Counted from the first letter of the stretch, positions 15,636-24,513 are shown. The stretch is DNA of 64,000 nucleotides from Duganella sacchari (GCF_900143065.1 NZ_FRCX01000006.1:310001-374000); one strand, 5' to 3'. The notes: generated by a model not told the origin, from the letters alone. Numbers and translations: made by a program.

Positions 15636-16736
15636 TTACGCCGCAGTTTTTGCGCGACGACGACGGGAGGCAAAGCCAACCAGTGCCAGGCCCGATACCA
15701 TCATGGCGTAGGTTTCTGGTTCCGGTACTGCCGTCACCGAGTTGATCCAGCCGATGTGCGAGAAGGTCGCGGTGGAGCCAGACAGGTCGCCGAAGCTGGA
15801 CGAGTTCTTGGTGCTCGAATCGCAGCCGTTGAGGCTGAAGTAAGAGCAGGCATCGCTGCCTTGCCAGCCCCACGAGTGCACGCCGGACAGCAGCCACTCT
15901 TTACCGTTCCACACGAAGTCGCCACCGCCGGAATCGCCGCCCGCGATCAGGGCTTCGCTATTGCCCAGGCCGGTGCCGCTGGTCCAGGCATTGCCGCTGG
16001 CGCCGGCAATGCGGCCCAGGGTATTGTGGGCAGCCGTACCATCGTCATAGTCGCTCATATAGGTGGTGCCTGGCGCGTAGAAGGCAGGATCGTAGCCCCA
16101 GCCAGTGGCCTGGTCGCCGACCTTGTTGAAGGTCTTGCTGTCGATATCGAAGGTGTTGTAGCCATAGTGGCCCCAGGCGCTGTCGTTCCAGTTCGGATCG
16201 ACGTTGCTGCCGCCGCGGCTGGTGGTGCCGTAGCCGGCCATCAGGTAATCCTTGCCGACGTCGTTGGTGGTGCTCAGGTTGTAGCCCTTGATGGTGGTCA
16301 CGGCCTGGTCCAGCTTCAGGATCGCGATGTCGGCGCCGGTGTCGAGGGTACCATTCCATTTTGGATTCACAAAGGCGTTGGTCACCGCCACGGTACGGGT
16401 GACGCTGGCCTTACCGTCTGCCCAGCCGAAATCCACCTTCATTTTGGTGAAGTCATCCGCGCAGTGCGCAGCGGTCAGCACATATTGGCCGCCCGCCAGC
16501 AGCGAACCGGAACAAGCCCAGTTGCCGCCCGAGTTCGAGAAGCTCAGACGCGCCACGCCGTCGAGCGCACCGACCACGCCGTTAAACGATTGTCCTGGCG
16601 TGAAGCGCCAGTTGGATGGTGCCGTGGTGTTCCCCGTCAGCGGGGTCAGCAGATCGGAATTATTTGCCTGGGCGGCGGAAGCACCCAGCAGGGCGGTAAC
16701 AACAGCAATCAACTTCAAAGCTTTCGACTGAATCAT
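15636..16736 (-). CDS. PEP-CTERM trypsin-like serine protease
   Basis: 366 residues. Signal peptide ends ASAAQA. An S1 protease domain follows with the His motif YVLTAAHCADD, the Asp region TGADIAILKL and the Ser motif AGGDSGGGDFVW. The C-terminus is a PEP-CTERM sorting tag: VPEPETYAMM, a hydrophobic helix and SRRRRAKTAA. Such proteins are cut by exosortase and placed on the cell surface or in the exopolysaccharide layer. A good AAGGGG ribosome site is present. No exosortase gene lies in this window, so it must be encoded elsewhere. Confidence 0.93.
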   Translation of the reverse strand: MIQSKALKLIAVVTALLGASAAQANNSDLLTPLTGNTTAPSNWRFTPGQSFNGVVGALDGVARLSFSNSGGNWACSGSLLAGGQYVLTAAHCADDFTKMKVDFGWADGKASVTRTVAVTNAFVNPKWNGTLDTGADIAILKLDQAVTTIKGYNLSTTNDVGKDYLMAGYGTTSRGGSNVDPNWNDSAWGHYGYNTFDIDSKTFNKVGDQATGWGYDPAFYAPGTTYMSDYDDGTAAHNTLGRIAGASGNAWTSGTGLGNSEALIAGGDSGGGDFVWNGKEWLLSGVHSWGWQGSDACSYFSLNGCDSSTKNSSSFGDLSGSTATFSHIGWINSVTAVPEPETYAMMVSGLALVGFASRRRRAKTAA

Positions 16737-16940
16737 GAGCAGTACCCCTTGTGGCGATTATTGTTTGATTAGATGGCCCCCGCCGTTGGCATGCGCTGGC
16801 GATGTAAGCTTACGCAGAGAACGGTAAGGAAATAACAATATATCACCAGCTTAATAAAAAGATACCGTTTGTGGTCAAAAGCTACATTTTCAAAAATGGC
16901 ATTGCCAATATGTATATTTTTACTGTATGTAAAAATTACA
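16737..16940. other. AT-rich gene-free stretch upstream of the PEP-CTERM protease
   Basis: Markedly AT-rich (runs such as AACAATATATC and TATGTATATTTTTAC) compared with the surrounding genes. It must hold the protease promoter on the minus strand, but I see no convincing box pair. It also marks the edge of the decayed patch to its right. Confidence 0.5.
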
Positions 16941-17075
16941 ATGAATGGGGCTCAAGAAGGATCTGGAGGGCTCAAAGCGCTTGATGGCGTGCTCGATCAG
17001 CACAGCCCCTACAAACCTGAAGTGAATTACGACATGATCAAGCAGCCGCCACTGGGCAGGATACCGGCATATTAA
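16941..17075 (+). pseudogene. C-terminal remnant of an unidentified protein, possibly the partner of the next fragment
   Basis: An open segment reading MNGAQEGSGGLKALDGVLDQ and ending YDMIKQPPLGRIPAY. It is too short for a whole protein, has no ribosome site, and ends 13 bp before the DUF3396-like fragment. The layout of a toxin tail directly upstream of its immunity gene is common for type VI effectors, so this may be an effector remnant. That is inference; I do not recognise a family. Confidence 0.3.
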
Positions 17076-17088
17076 GCAAGGAAATGTA

Positions 17089-17443
17089 ATGAGCGAACTC
17101 CCTTTTGATCCAATCGAGTTGATGCGCCAACGTCCAGAAAAGATGCGTGTCGCTGGCGGACTGCTGACCAAGCAGGGGCCGCAAGACTATGTGGGGCGTC
17201 CCCGCCATTACCGGAACACTGTTCTTCGTGGATGCACACCTACCTGATGTGCGGGAAGCCATCTATGCCTGCTTCGACGAGTACGAAGTCTTGGCCAAGG
17301 CCCACCTGACCTGGTTGTGGCGTGAAGAACCGTCCGAGGGACCAGACAAGTTTTCTTACGCGGAAGCACCGCCGATCCGTGCGACGGTGAAACGCATGAA
17401 AGAAAACGACCTGTTCGCATTGACCTATATCCGACTTGGAGTT
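17089..17443 (+). pseudogene. Frameshifted DUF3396-like (type VI immunity family) remnant
   Basis: Starts at ATG 17089 after an AAGGAAATGTA ribosome site (MSELPFDPIELMRQRPEKMR). The frame is broken at a GGGG run near 17192-17195. Deleting one G joins ...QGPQDYVG to VPAITGTLFFVDAHLPDVRE, followed by AIYACFDEYEVLAKAHLTWL and EEPSEGPDKF. The pattern TLFF...R...CFDEY...HLTWL matches what I recall of the N-terminal half of DUF3396 type VI immunity proteins. After residue about 118 (LFALTYI) similarity stops, so the C-terminal half is lost. Both defects are needed to explain it, which argues for real decay rather than one sequencing error. Confidence 0.55.
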
Positions 17444-17567
17444 CAAAGGGGCTTAAGACCGTGTGGCGGCTTTGGCCAAGCAATGCAGGGGGGCGAACGG
17501 AGTGTGTGGATTCGGCGCGCAAACGAACAATGCAGCGAATCCAGTAAGCCAAGGTATAGTGGTATGT

Positions 17568-18722
17568 CTAACAGTCGCCACTCCTACGATGTGGAACCTG
17601 TCGGGGTAAGCGTACAGTAAAAGTTACGCCGCCATCTTTTGTCGAAGCCACCGAAATTTCTCCATCGTGCGCGTTTACGATTTCCTTGACCACGTATAGA
17701 CCGAGACCTAAGTTCTGCATGCGTGTACCCACACGTTCACTAGCAGGCCGGATGGCAAATCGCTTGATTGGGTCGAATAGAGTTCTTAACTTCGTCTGCG
17801 AGAACATCTCCGCATCATTCTGAACCTCATAGACGACTTCATCGATGAAACCCGATATGGAGACTCTAATGATGCTTTCTGGCGTGCTGTGTTGGATCGC
17901 ATTCGATATCAGATTCGAAAATGCTTGGCCCATGCGCTGCCCATCCCACGCACCTGTAAGTATCCCTTCTGATGTCATTTCAAACTTGCGGTCGGGATGG
18001 AAAGTTTTTGCCTCGTCAATTGTGTGCTGGCAAATTTCCAATAAATCGACCGTGCGTGGATCGATGGGTATGCCCTCACCTAAGTGGGTTGTGGAAAAGT
18101 CCAACAGGTCACGGACTATGGCATCCATCCGCTTTGAACTGTTCAGAATCCGTAGCCCGACCTTCAGTGCTTTGGAGGGCAAGGTTTGGTCCATCAATAG
18201 TACTTGCGCGCCCATGCTAACGGCGCCTAGTGGCGTGCGAACGTCATGCCCCAGGATGGCCAAAAACAGGTTCTGCGCTTCTCGCAACATCCTGGAATAA
18301 CGCGCCATGGATTCAGTTTGAGCCTGATCAATGGATTCATTGAAACGGATCATATCTTGGATGTCGCTGGGTGTCGTGATTGCAGCATCGAGAGCCCATA
18401 ATCGCAACACGCTGGAGCGGAGCGCCCGGTATTCAGCCATGACCTGCTCCCCGGAAAATCCGGCGGCAACGCGTTCCTCAGCGTGCAACTGCGCTGCGGT
18501 ATTGCCGTTGGCAGCCAGCGCCAGGCCTTTGGACTTTGCAATGCTTTGATGCTCTGCCTGTGGAGTATCCAAATCCTTTGCAATAACGTGTAGCACCGCT
18601 GCTGCGTGATCCCGAAGTTCGACCTTCGTCGCATCTTCGAGTGGGGCCAGCGAAGCGGCGAACGATTCCCATTCATTGAGGATCGGCTCCAGATTTTCTA
18701 ATATGAACGCTGACAATTTCAT
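17568..18722 (-). CDS. Sensor histidine kinase with RsbRD-like N-terminal domain
   Basis: 384 residues, no transmembrane segment, so cytoplasmic. N-terminal helical domain (about 1-145) has LENLEPILNEWESFA and GFSGEQVMAEYRALRSSVL, the RsbRD_N pattern found in stress-sensor proteins. The HisKA box is FLAILGHDVRTPLGAVSMG with phospho-acceptor His159. The ATPase domain has N-box NLISNAIQHS and G-box NLGLGLYVVKEIV. The gene overlaps the upstream response regulator gene by 4 bp; the two form a small two-component operon. Signal unknown. Confidence 0.9.
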   Translation of the reverse strand: MKLSAFILENLEPILNEWESFAASLAPLEDATKVELRDHAAAVLHVIAKDLDTPQAEHQSIAKSKGLALAANGNTAAQLHAEERVAAGFSGEQVMAEYRALRSSVLRLWALDAAITTPSDIQDMIRFNESIDQAQTESMARYSRMLREAQNLFLAILGHDVRTPLGAVSMGAQVLLMDQTLPSKALKVGLRILNSSKRMDAIVRDLLDFSTTHLGEGIPIDPRTVDLLEICQHTIDEAKTFHPDRKFEMTSEGILTGAWDGQRMGQAFSNLISNAIQHSTPESIIRVSISGFIDEVVYEVQNDAEMFSQTKLRTLFDPIKRFAIRPASERVGTRMQNLGLGLYVVKEIVNAHDGEISVASTKDGGVTFTVRLPRQVPHRRSGDC

Positions 18723-19111
18723 TGAGCGCCTCGCACAATGCTCTCTGGGACTATGTCACTGGGATGTAACAGGCGTTCGACCTCCGCTAGCAACGATTCC
18801 GCAAGGAAAGGTTTAGTGAGAAACGCATCGTAGCTATCGCCATGTGCGACTTGGCTACGCAAAGACCCGCTCATCAACATAAGGGGGAGCGTGTTGCGAG
18901 GGTAATGAGAGCGCAACTGCTGGCATAGCTCTAAGCCAGAGCGGCCTGGGAGCACGCAGTCGGAAATGACAAGATCGGGCTTGCGCTCGGCGATTTTGAC
19001 CAACGCCTCTTCGGCGCTGTGCGCCACCTGGACGTCTTCATGGCAAGTTTCCAAAACCATCTGACAGGTTTCCGCCAGATCCACATCATCTTCTACGATT
19101 AAAATCTTCAT
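18719..19111 (-). CDS. Single-domain response regulator
   Basis: 130 residues, a receiver domain only. The acidic pocket is VEDDVDL, the phospho-acceptor is Asp51 (VISDCVLPGRSG), and the conserved switch residues appear as MLMSGS and FLTKPF. There is no DNA-binding output domain. It probably relays phosphate from, or to, the downstream kinase with which it is co-translated (ATGA overlap). Confidence 0.9.
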   Translation of the reverse strand: MKILIVEDDVDLAETCQMVLETCHEDVQVAHSAEEALVKIAERKPDLVISDCVLPGRSGLELCQQLRSHYPRNTLPLMLMSGSLRSQVAHGDSYDAFLTKPFLAESLLAEVERLLHPSDIVPESIVRGAQ

Positions 19112-19457
19112 CTTTCTCTCCGGTTATTGCCTTTGATACCGAAGAAAATGATCCGGCAGGGGAAAGCAAGCCCCGGCGAAGTGTCCGGCAACTCTTGATA
19201 TTCCTCAGTACGCTAGCGTACATTTCCCTCAGTAAATTATGCGGCTGATCTTTCTAATAAAAATAAATAAAAAGGTAGGTGATTTGATCAGAACCATGTA
19301 TATTGATTTCTGTACTTGCATCAAGTGGTAATCTTGTTGGTCTCAACTCCGCATGGCTCTAACTTAAGCCGTCCAGTTTTCTCTCCTTCGTTTTTAATTC
19401 TTGGTTTCAAGTGCCTTTACGGCGATCTTGCCTACATTCATAACTGAAGGAAAATTC
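19112..19457. other. Intergenic region with a 14-bp perfect palindrome and the cold-shock leader
   Basis: No gene is seen in these 346 bases. Positions 19208-19221 read GTACGCTAGCGTAC, a perfect palindrome about 97 bp before the response regulator start. The right half is AT-rich and probably encodes the long 5' leader usual for csp genes. I could not identify a clear cold-box or a single best promoter. Confidence 0.55.
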
Positions 19458-19673
19458 ATGAGCACTCAACAAACAGGTACTGTCAAATGGTTTAACGATG
19501 CCAAGGGCTTCGGCTTCATTACCCCCGACGCTGGCGGTGAAGATTTGTTCGCACACTTCCAGGACATCCAGTCCAACGGTTTTAAAAGCCTGTCGGAAAA
19601 CCAACGGGTCTCCTTTGATCGCAGCGTTGGTCCTAAAGGCGAGAAAGCGGGCAACATTCAAGTAGTCAGCTAA
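19458..19673 (+). CDS. cspA: Cold-shock protein (CspA family)
   Basis: 71 residues, one cold-shock domain. [19 protein letters not shown] contains RNP1 (KGFGFI), and [11 protein letters not shown] contains RNP2 with Leu/Ala in place of the common VFVHF. It binds single-stranded RNA/DNA and acts as an RNA chaperone. The ATG at 19458 follows GAAGGAAAATTC, a good ribosome site; an upstream in-frame ATG is unlikely. A strong terminator lies 150 bp downstream. Several csp paralogues usually exist in such genomes, so the symbol is generic. Confidence 0.92.
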   Translation: MSTQQTGTVKWFNDAKGFGFITPDAGGEDLFAHFQDIQSNGFKSLSENQRVSFDRSVGPKGEKAGNIQVVS

Positions 19674-19823
19674 AACATCTATAAAGTTTGTCATGGGCCG
19701 ATTCCAACCGGCTGCGCACACTTGGCAGATAGCCTTGGTTCGTAGAAAATGGTTTAATCGCCGTCCATTTATTTTAATGAGAACGATAGAATTCTCAGTC
19801 CAATATTGACATGCTTATTTAAG

Positions 19824-19850
19824 AGCCCGCGATGACGCGGGCTTTTTTTT
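19824..19850 (+). terminator. Factor-independent terminator of the cold-shock gene
   Basis: AGCCCGC, a six-base loop and GCGGGCT, followed by a run of eight to nine T. Confidence 0.9.
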
Positions 19851-19880
19851 GGGAATAATAATAGGAATTTTTCATGAAGA

Positions 19881-19904
19881 AATATTCCATATTTTTGGAA
19901 TATT
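19881..19904 (+). promoter_or_regulatory. Perfect 8-bp dyad covering the ribosome-binding region of the Crp/Fnr gene
   Basis: AATATTCC and GGAATATT arms with an 8-bp spacer end two bases before the ATG at 19907. The only Shine-Dalgarno-like bases (GGAA) are inside the right arm. It can be a protein-binding operator or an RNA hairpin that hides the ribosome site. Confidence 0.55.
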
Positions 19905-19906
19905 AA

Positions 19907-20620
19907 ATGATTCATTTGAATGATCCACAGCGTAACTTTCTACTGAAAGCTCTGCCTGCAGAAGATTTTTCGCGCTTGACGGTGCATCTGGAGCAGACAG
20001 CACTGCTGGTCGGAGATGTCTTGTACGAATCGGGCGATCGCCAGCATTATGTTTATTTTCCCGTCAGCGCCGTAATCTCTCTTCACTATTTGCTCGAAAA
20101 TGGCGGATCTTCCGAGATCGCCGGGGTTGGCAATGAAGGCATGCTGGGTGTGGCGCTCATCATGGGTGGACATTCAACGCCCAGCCGCGCTGTGGTCCAG
20201 GCCAGCGGTGCCGCCTATCGGCTCAGCGCGTCCATCCTGCTTCAGGAATTCGAGCGCAGCGGTCCGCTGCAAAGGCTGCTGCTGCGCTACACCCAGGCGT
20301 TGTTGACTCAAATGTCGCAAACGGCGGTCTGTAACCGGCACCACACCGTAGAGCAACAATTGTGCCGATGGCTGCTGCTGACACTTGATCGCCTGTCGAC
20401 CAATGAGCTGAAAATTACGCAAGAACTCATTTCGAACATGCTGGGCGTACGCCGCGAAGGCGTGACGGTCGCCGCCGGCAATCTGCAAAAAAAAGGGTAT
20501 ATCAGCTATCGGCGCGGCCACATTACCGTGGTCGACCGCAGTGGGCTGGAAGATGATGTGTGCGAATGCTATGCCGTGGTTAAGCGGGAATTCGCGCGTC
20601 TGCTTCCTGCTACCGCATGA
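19907..20620 (+). CDS. Crp/Fnr-family transcriptional regulator
   Basis: 237 residues. The N-terminal cyclic-nucleotide-binding-type beta-roll (about 20-130) has VGDVLYESGDRQHYVYFPVS and EIAGVGNEGMLGVALIMGG. The C-terminal winged helix (about 150-220) has VEQQLCRWLLLTLDRL and ITQELISNMLGVRREGVTVA. There is no Fnr-type N-terminal Cys cluster, so it is not an oxygen sensor of that type; a direct ligand cannot be named. It belongs to the group of Crp-like proteins often placed next to PAS/REC genes in this clade, and a hybrid kinase starts 61 bp after its stop. A dyad over its own start suggests autoregulation. Confidence 0.88.
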   Translation: MIHLNDPQRNFLLKALPAEDFSRLTVHLEQTALLVGDVLYESGDRQHYVYFPVSAVISLHYLLENGGSSEIAGVGNEGMLGVALIMGGHSTPSRAVVQASGAAYRLSASILLQEFERSGPLQRLLLRYTQALLTQMSQTAVCNRHHTVEQQLCRWLLLTLDRLSTNELKITQELISNMLGVRREGVTVAAGNLQKKGYISYRRGHITVVDRSGLEDDVCECYAVVKREFARLLPATA

Positions 20621-20681
20621 CACGCCATCCGCCATCAGCATCCCTTTTTGCCACGACTGAATCACCTTTAGCGAGTGCCCA

Positions 20682-22760
20682 ATGACCCAACCCGAGCCTA
20701 CCAGTACTTGCCACCTATCCTCCACGCTCCAGACTGACGTGCTACAGCGCGCCATCTTCGACAACGCGCACTTTTGCTATATCGCGACGGACGCGGCTGG
20801 AATCATTCAGATCTTTAACGTCGGTGCTGAACGCATGCTTGGTTATGACGGGCATGAGATGGTGGACGCTGCCACGCCAGATCACCTAGTTGATCCTGAT
20901 GAAATCAGCGCGAGGATGCACCTGCTGTATGCCGAACTGCACACTGACTTCCCATCCGGGTTGCCAACGCTGTTGGTGAGGGCCGCGCGCGGTGTTGAAG
21001 ATATTGTCGAGTTAACCTTCGTCTGCAAGGGCGGAGCGCGCCTCGCCGCAAGCGTCTCCATCAGTGCGCTGCGTGATGGATCAGGCGTGATTATTGGTTA
21101 TCTGCTGATTGGCACCGACAACACAAAGCGCAAGCTGGCCGAAGCCGAGCAGGCGTTGTTGGACCAGCGCCTGCGAGACCAGCAGTTTTATACGCGCAGC
21201 TTGGTCGAATCGAATATCGACGCGTTGATGACCTGCGATCAGGACGGCATCATCAGCGACGTCAATCACCAGATGGTGCTGCTAACCGGGCACAGCCGTG
21301 AGCAGCTCATCGGCACCCCATTCAAAACCTATTTTGTTGAACCTGGGCTGGCTGAAGCTGCCATTCGCCGTGTACTACACGAAGGCAGGGTCATGGACTG
21401 CGAACTGATCGCTGTCGATCACGATGGCGTGCAGACGCCGGTCTCGTACAACGCCACGACCTACCATGACAGCAGTGGCCAGCTGCAGGGGGTGTTCGCT
21501 GCCGCTCGCAACATCGCTGAGCGCAAGCAACTGGAACAGACGCTGCAGGAAAAGAACGTCGAGCTGGAACTGGCACGCGCAACTGCCGAAAAGGCGAATC
21601 TGGCCAAGTCCGAGTTTTTGTCGAATATGAGCCACGAGTTGCGCACACCGCTTAATGCCGTGCTCGGCTTTGCGCAGTTAATGGAAACTGCGACGCCGCA
21701 ACCGTCGCCGGCACAGAAATTATCGATCGAGCAGATCCTCAAAGGGGGATGGTACCTTCTGCGGTTGATTAACGAGATCCTCGACCTGGCCATGATCGAG
21801 TCAGGCAAGCTTGCCATGGAACTGGAGCCGATGTCGTTGACCGACGTTCTGAAGGATTGCCAGGTCATGATCGCGCCCCAGGCAACGTCCCGCAACGTCG
21901 ACATCACCTTCGCGATTGGTGACACGCCACACTATGTGTATGCCGACCGCACGCGCATCAAACAGGTCATGATCAATCTGCTGTCGAACGCGATCAAGTA
22001 CAACCGCCATCACGGCCAAGCCAGTGTGCGGTGCGAGCCTGTGTCTGGCGGCCGGCTACGCGTGAGTGTCAGCGATACCGGTATCGGACTGTCTCCAGCA
22101 CAGTTGCTGCAATTGTTTCAGCCATTTAACCGACTGGGGCAGGAGGTGGGGAGCACGGAGGGGACTGGAATCGGACTGGTGGTGACGAAACAGTTGGTCG
22201 AGCTGATGGGCGGTGCCATCGGTGTCGACAGTGTGGTGGATACCGGCAGCACGTTCTGGTTTGAATTGATCACCGCCGTCGCCGAGGTCGCGATGCCAGA
22301 CGAAGCGCTGTCCATCGCGGGCGTGCCGCTGAGTGCTGCGCCGCACGCCGCGCTGCGTACGCTGCTGTATGTGGAGGACAACAGTGCCAATGTGAAGCTG
22401 GTCGAGCAGCTGATCGAGCGGCGCAGCGATCTGAACTTGCTGGTGGCGTTGGATGGCGAGGCGGGGATAGCAGTAGCCCGGGGATCCCTGCCTGATGTTA
22501 TTCTGATGGACGTTAACTTGCCTGGCATGAATGGTGTCGACGCCATGAAGGTATTGCGCGCCGACCCCAGAACTGCCCATATTCCTGTATTGGCCGTGTC
22601 TGCCAATGCGATCCAGAACGATATCGATCAAGGTCTTAAGGCGGGGTTCTTTCGCTACTTGACCAAGCCGATCAAGATAGACGAATTCATGCTAGCCCTC
22701 GATATCGCGCTCGATTTCGCGGCTAGCCAGTCCTTCCAGCAAACGGAGAATACCTTATGA
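20682..22760 (+). CDS. Hybrid sensor histidine kinase, PAS-PAS-HisKA-HATPase-REC
   Basis: 692 residues without a transmembrane segment. Two PAS domains (about 20-150 and 165-290) start at LQRAIFDNAHFCYIATDAAG and SLVESNIDALMTCDQDG. A short coiled coil precedes the His box FLSNMSHELRTPLNAVLGFA near residue 315. The ATPase domain (about 415-535) has NLLSNAIKYN and GTGIGLVVTKQLVELMGG. The C-terminal receiver (about 558-680) has YVEDNSANVKL and the acceptor VILMDVNLPGMNG. It overlaps the next gene by 4 bp. The REC-PAS protein that follows is its likely phosphate partner. Signal unknown, presumably cytoplasmic redox or small molecule via PAS. Confidence 0.93.
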   Translation: MTQPEPTSTCHLSSTLQTDVLQRAIFDNAHFCYIATDAAGIIQIFNVGAERMLGYDGHEMVDAATPDHLVDPDEISARMHLLYAELHTDFPSGLPTLLVRAARGVEDIVELTFVCKGGARLAASVSISALRDGSGVIIGYLLIGTDNTKRKLAEAEQALLDQRLRDQQFYTRSLVESNIDALMTCDQDGIISDVNHQMVLLTGHSREQLIGTPFKTYFVEPGLAEAAIRRVLHEGRVMDCELIAVDHDGVQTPVSYNATTYHDSSGQLQGVFAAARNIAERKQLEQTLQEKNVELELARATAEKANLAKSEFLSNMSHELRTPLNAVLGFAQLMETATPQPSPAQKLSIEQILKGGWYLLRLINEILDLAMIESGKLAMELEPMSLTDVLKDCQVMIAPQATSRNVDITFAIGDTPHYVYADRTRIKQVMINLLSNAIKYNRHHGQASVRCEPVSGGRLRVSVSDTGIGLSPAQLLQLFQPFNRLGQEVGSTEGTGIGLVVTKQLVELMGGAIGVDSVVDTGSTFWFELITAVAEVAMPDEALSIAGVPLSAAPHAALRTLLYVEDNSANVKLVEQLIERRSDLNLLVALDGEAGIAVARGSLPDVILMDVNLPGMNGVDAMKVLRADPRTAHIPVLAVSANAIQNDIDQGLKAGFFRYLTKPIKIDEFMLALDIALDFAASQSFQQTENTL

Positions 22761-23599
22761 TCGCAAGCGCCGACATGTTCAACGCCCATCTGCTCATTGT
22801 TGATGATCAGGAGGCCAATGTGCTTTTATTGCGCGAATTGCTGCGTAATGCAGGCTACCAACGCATCAGCAGTACCATGGATCCGACCGAGGTGACGTCA
22901 CTTCACCAGACCCACCGGTACGACTTGATTTTGCTCGACTTGCAAATGCCTGTCATGGATGGTTTTACCGTCCTTGAGCAACTCCTGGCAATTGAGTCAA
23001 GCGGCTATCTACCGGTACTGGTGTTGACGGCGCAGCCCAACCACAAGCTGCGCGCGCTCCAGGCTGGGGCGCGGGACTTCATCAGTAAGCCGTTCGATTT
23101 GATTGAAGTGGAAACTCGCATCCGCAACATGCTGGAGGTCCGGCTGCTGTATCAGGAATTGGAACAGCAAAATGTGCTGCTTGAACAGACGGTGGCGCAA
23201 CGTACTGCCGAGTTGAGGGAAAGCGAAGCGCGCTTCAAGCGCTTTACCGAGCTGTCGTCGGACTGGTACTGGGAACAGGACGCACATGGACGCTTCACTA
23301 ATATCTCAGGGCCGGTGTTGGAAATGTTGGATCTGGCACTGGAGGAAGACGGCATTACTGCATTGGCGATACCTGATGGTGACTTTGATGTGGAACAGCG
23401 TAAAGAGCTGGACCGCTTGATAGCACAACGTGAGCCCTTCATTGACTTTATTTACCATCGCACAGACGCGAATGGGAGGCGCCAGTTCTTACAGGTCAGC
23501 GGCGAACCTCGCTTTGATGAGGCCGGTCGTTTCATCGGGTATCGGGGTATCGGCATTGACATTACCGCGCGCCAGCCTACTGCGCAAAATGATGCGTAA
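22757..23599 (+). CDS. Response regulator with C-terminal PAS domain
   Basis: 280 residues. A receiver domain (about 10-130) has LLIVDDQEAN and acceptor Asp61 (ILLDLQMPVMDGF). A coiled-coil linker follows (ELEQQNVLLEQTVAQRTAEL), then a PAS domain (about 158-275, FKRFTELSSDWYWEQDAHGRF to YRGIGIDITAR, shown in parts). There is no GGDEF, EAL, kinase or HTH output, which is unusual; the protein may signal by protein contact. It is translationally coupled to the hybrid kinase. The IS element lies 42 bp after its stop, so a longer original C-terminus cannot be excluded. Confidence 0.85.
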   Translation: MIASADMFNAHLLIVDDQEANVLLLRELLRNAGYQRISSTMDPTEVTSLHQTHRYDLILLDLQMPVMDGFTVLEQLLAIESSGYLPVLVLTAQPNHKLRALQAGARDFISKPFDLIEVETRIRNMLEVRLLYQELEQQNVLLEQTVAQRTAELRESEARFKRFTELSSDWYWEQDAHGRFTNISGPVLEMLDLALEEDGITALAIPDGDFDVEQRKELDRLIAQREPFIDFIYHRTDANGRRQFLQVSGEPRFDEAGRFIGYRGIGIDITARQPTAQNDA

Positions 23600-23641
23600 A
23601 TTACCGTCGGGTCACCTAAACTAAGCCTGCCGTCTCTTAAT

Positions 23642-23686
23642 CCTCTGGTAATCCCCCCATTTTTAGAGCGCGCTAAAAGTAGAGGT
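23642..23686. repeat. Inverted repeat of the IS element at its orfB end
   Basis: Starts CCTCTGGTAATCCCCCCAT and includes CTAAAAGTAGAGG. It pairs imperfectly with 24803-24848 and overlaps the transposase stop codon. Confidence 0.7.
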
Positions 23687-24513
23687 TAAGCGGCCAAGGC
23701 AAGCTTCTGTTTTGGTGTTATGCCACCAAGTGCCATGTTGGGCCGGTCGTGATTGTAAGTCCACAGCCAGCGGGTTGCAAAATCCTGGATCTCGTCCAGT
23801 GTTTCAAATAGGTGATGAGCCAGCCAGTCATAGCGCGCGGTGCGGTTGTAGCGTTCAACGTAAGCGTTCTGCTGCGGCTGCCCCGGCTGTATGAAGTCGA
23901 TGCGGATACCGCGCCTGGCAGCCCAGGACATGGTCACTGCGCTGATGTACTCAGGGCCGTTATCGCAACGAATCACCAGTGGTTTTCCCCGCCATTCAAT
24001 GATCCTATCGAGCGATCGGATTACCCGCTCAGCTGGCAGCGAGAAGTCCACCTCTATACCGAGTCCTTCGCGAGTGTAGTCGTCGATCACATTGAACAAA
24101 CGGATACTGCGGCCATCGGCCAGCTGGTCATGCATGAAGTCCATCGACCAAGTCTGGTTGGCCTGTGTGGGCACGGCCAGTGGCAGCGGCTTTTCCCGTA
24201 CCAAGCGATGGCGCGGCTTGATCCTCAGGTTCAATTCTAGTTCGCGGTAAATCCGGTAGACGCGCTTGTGGTTCCAGCTAAACGACTTCACGTTGCGCAG
24301 GTACAGGAAGCATAGCCCGAAGCCCCAGTTACGTTGGTTGGTCGTCAGGCGCACCAGCCAGTCCGCAATGACTTCGTTCTCCGCGTTTAGCTTGGCTTCA
24401 TAGCGGTAGCAGGTTTGGCTAATGCCGAAGGCCAGGCAAGCGTGTTTGATGCTCAGGCGACCTGCCTCCACGTAGTGCTTCGCCATCTCACGTCGACGAG
24501 ATGGCTTCACCAC
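23686..24513 (-). CDS. IS3-family transposase OrfB (DDE integrase core)
   Basis: 275 residues of catalytic transposase. An N-terminal HTH_21 region ([20 protein letters not shown]) precedes the rve core. The DDE triad is visible as [11 protein letters not shown] (first Asp), [12 protein letters not shown] (second Asp) and [10 protein letters not shown] (Glu). Probably expressed as an OrfAB fusion by -1 frameshifting at the A6G run at 24513-24519; the ATG-initiated form shown may also be made. Confidence 0.92.
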   Translation of the reverse strand: MVKPSRRREMAKHYVEAGRLSIKHACLAFGISQTCYRYEAKLNAENEVIADWLVRLTTNQRNWGFGLCFLYLRNVKSFSWNHKRVYRIYRELELNLRIKPRHRLVREKPLPLAVPTQANQTWSMDFMHDQLADGRSIRLFNVIDDYTREGLGIEVDFSLPAERVIRSLDRIIEWRGKPLVIRCDNGPEYISAVTMSWAARRGIRIDFIQPGQPQQNAYVERYNRTARYDWLAHHLFETLDEIQDFATRWLWTYNHDRPNMALGGITPKQKLALAA

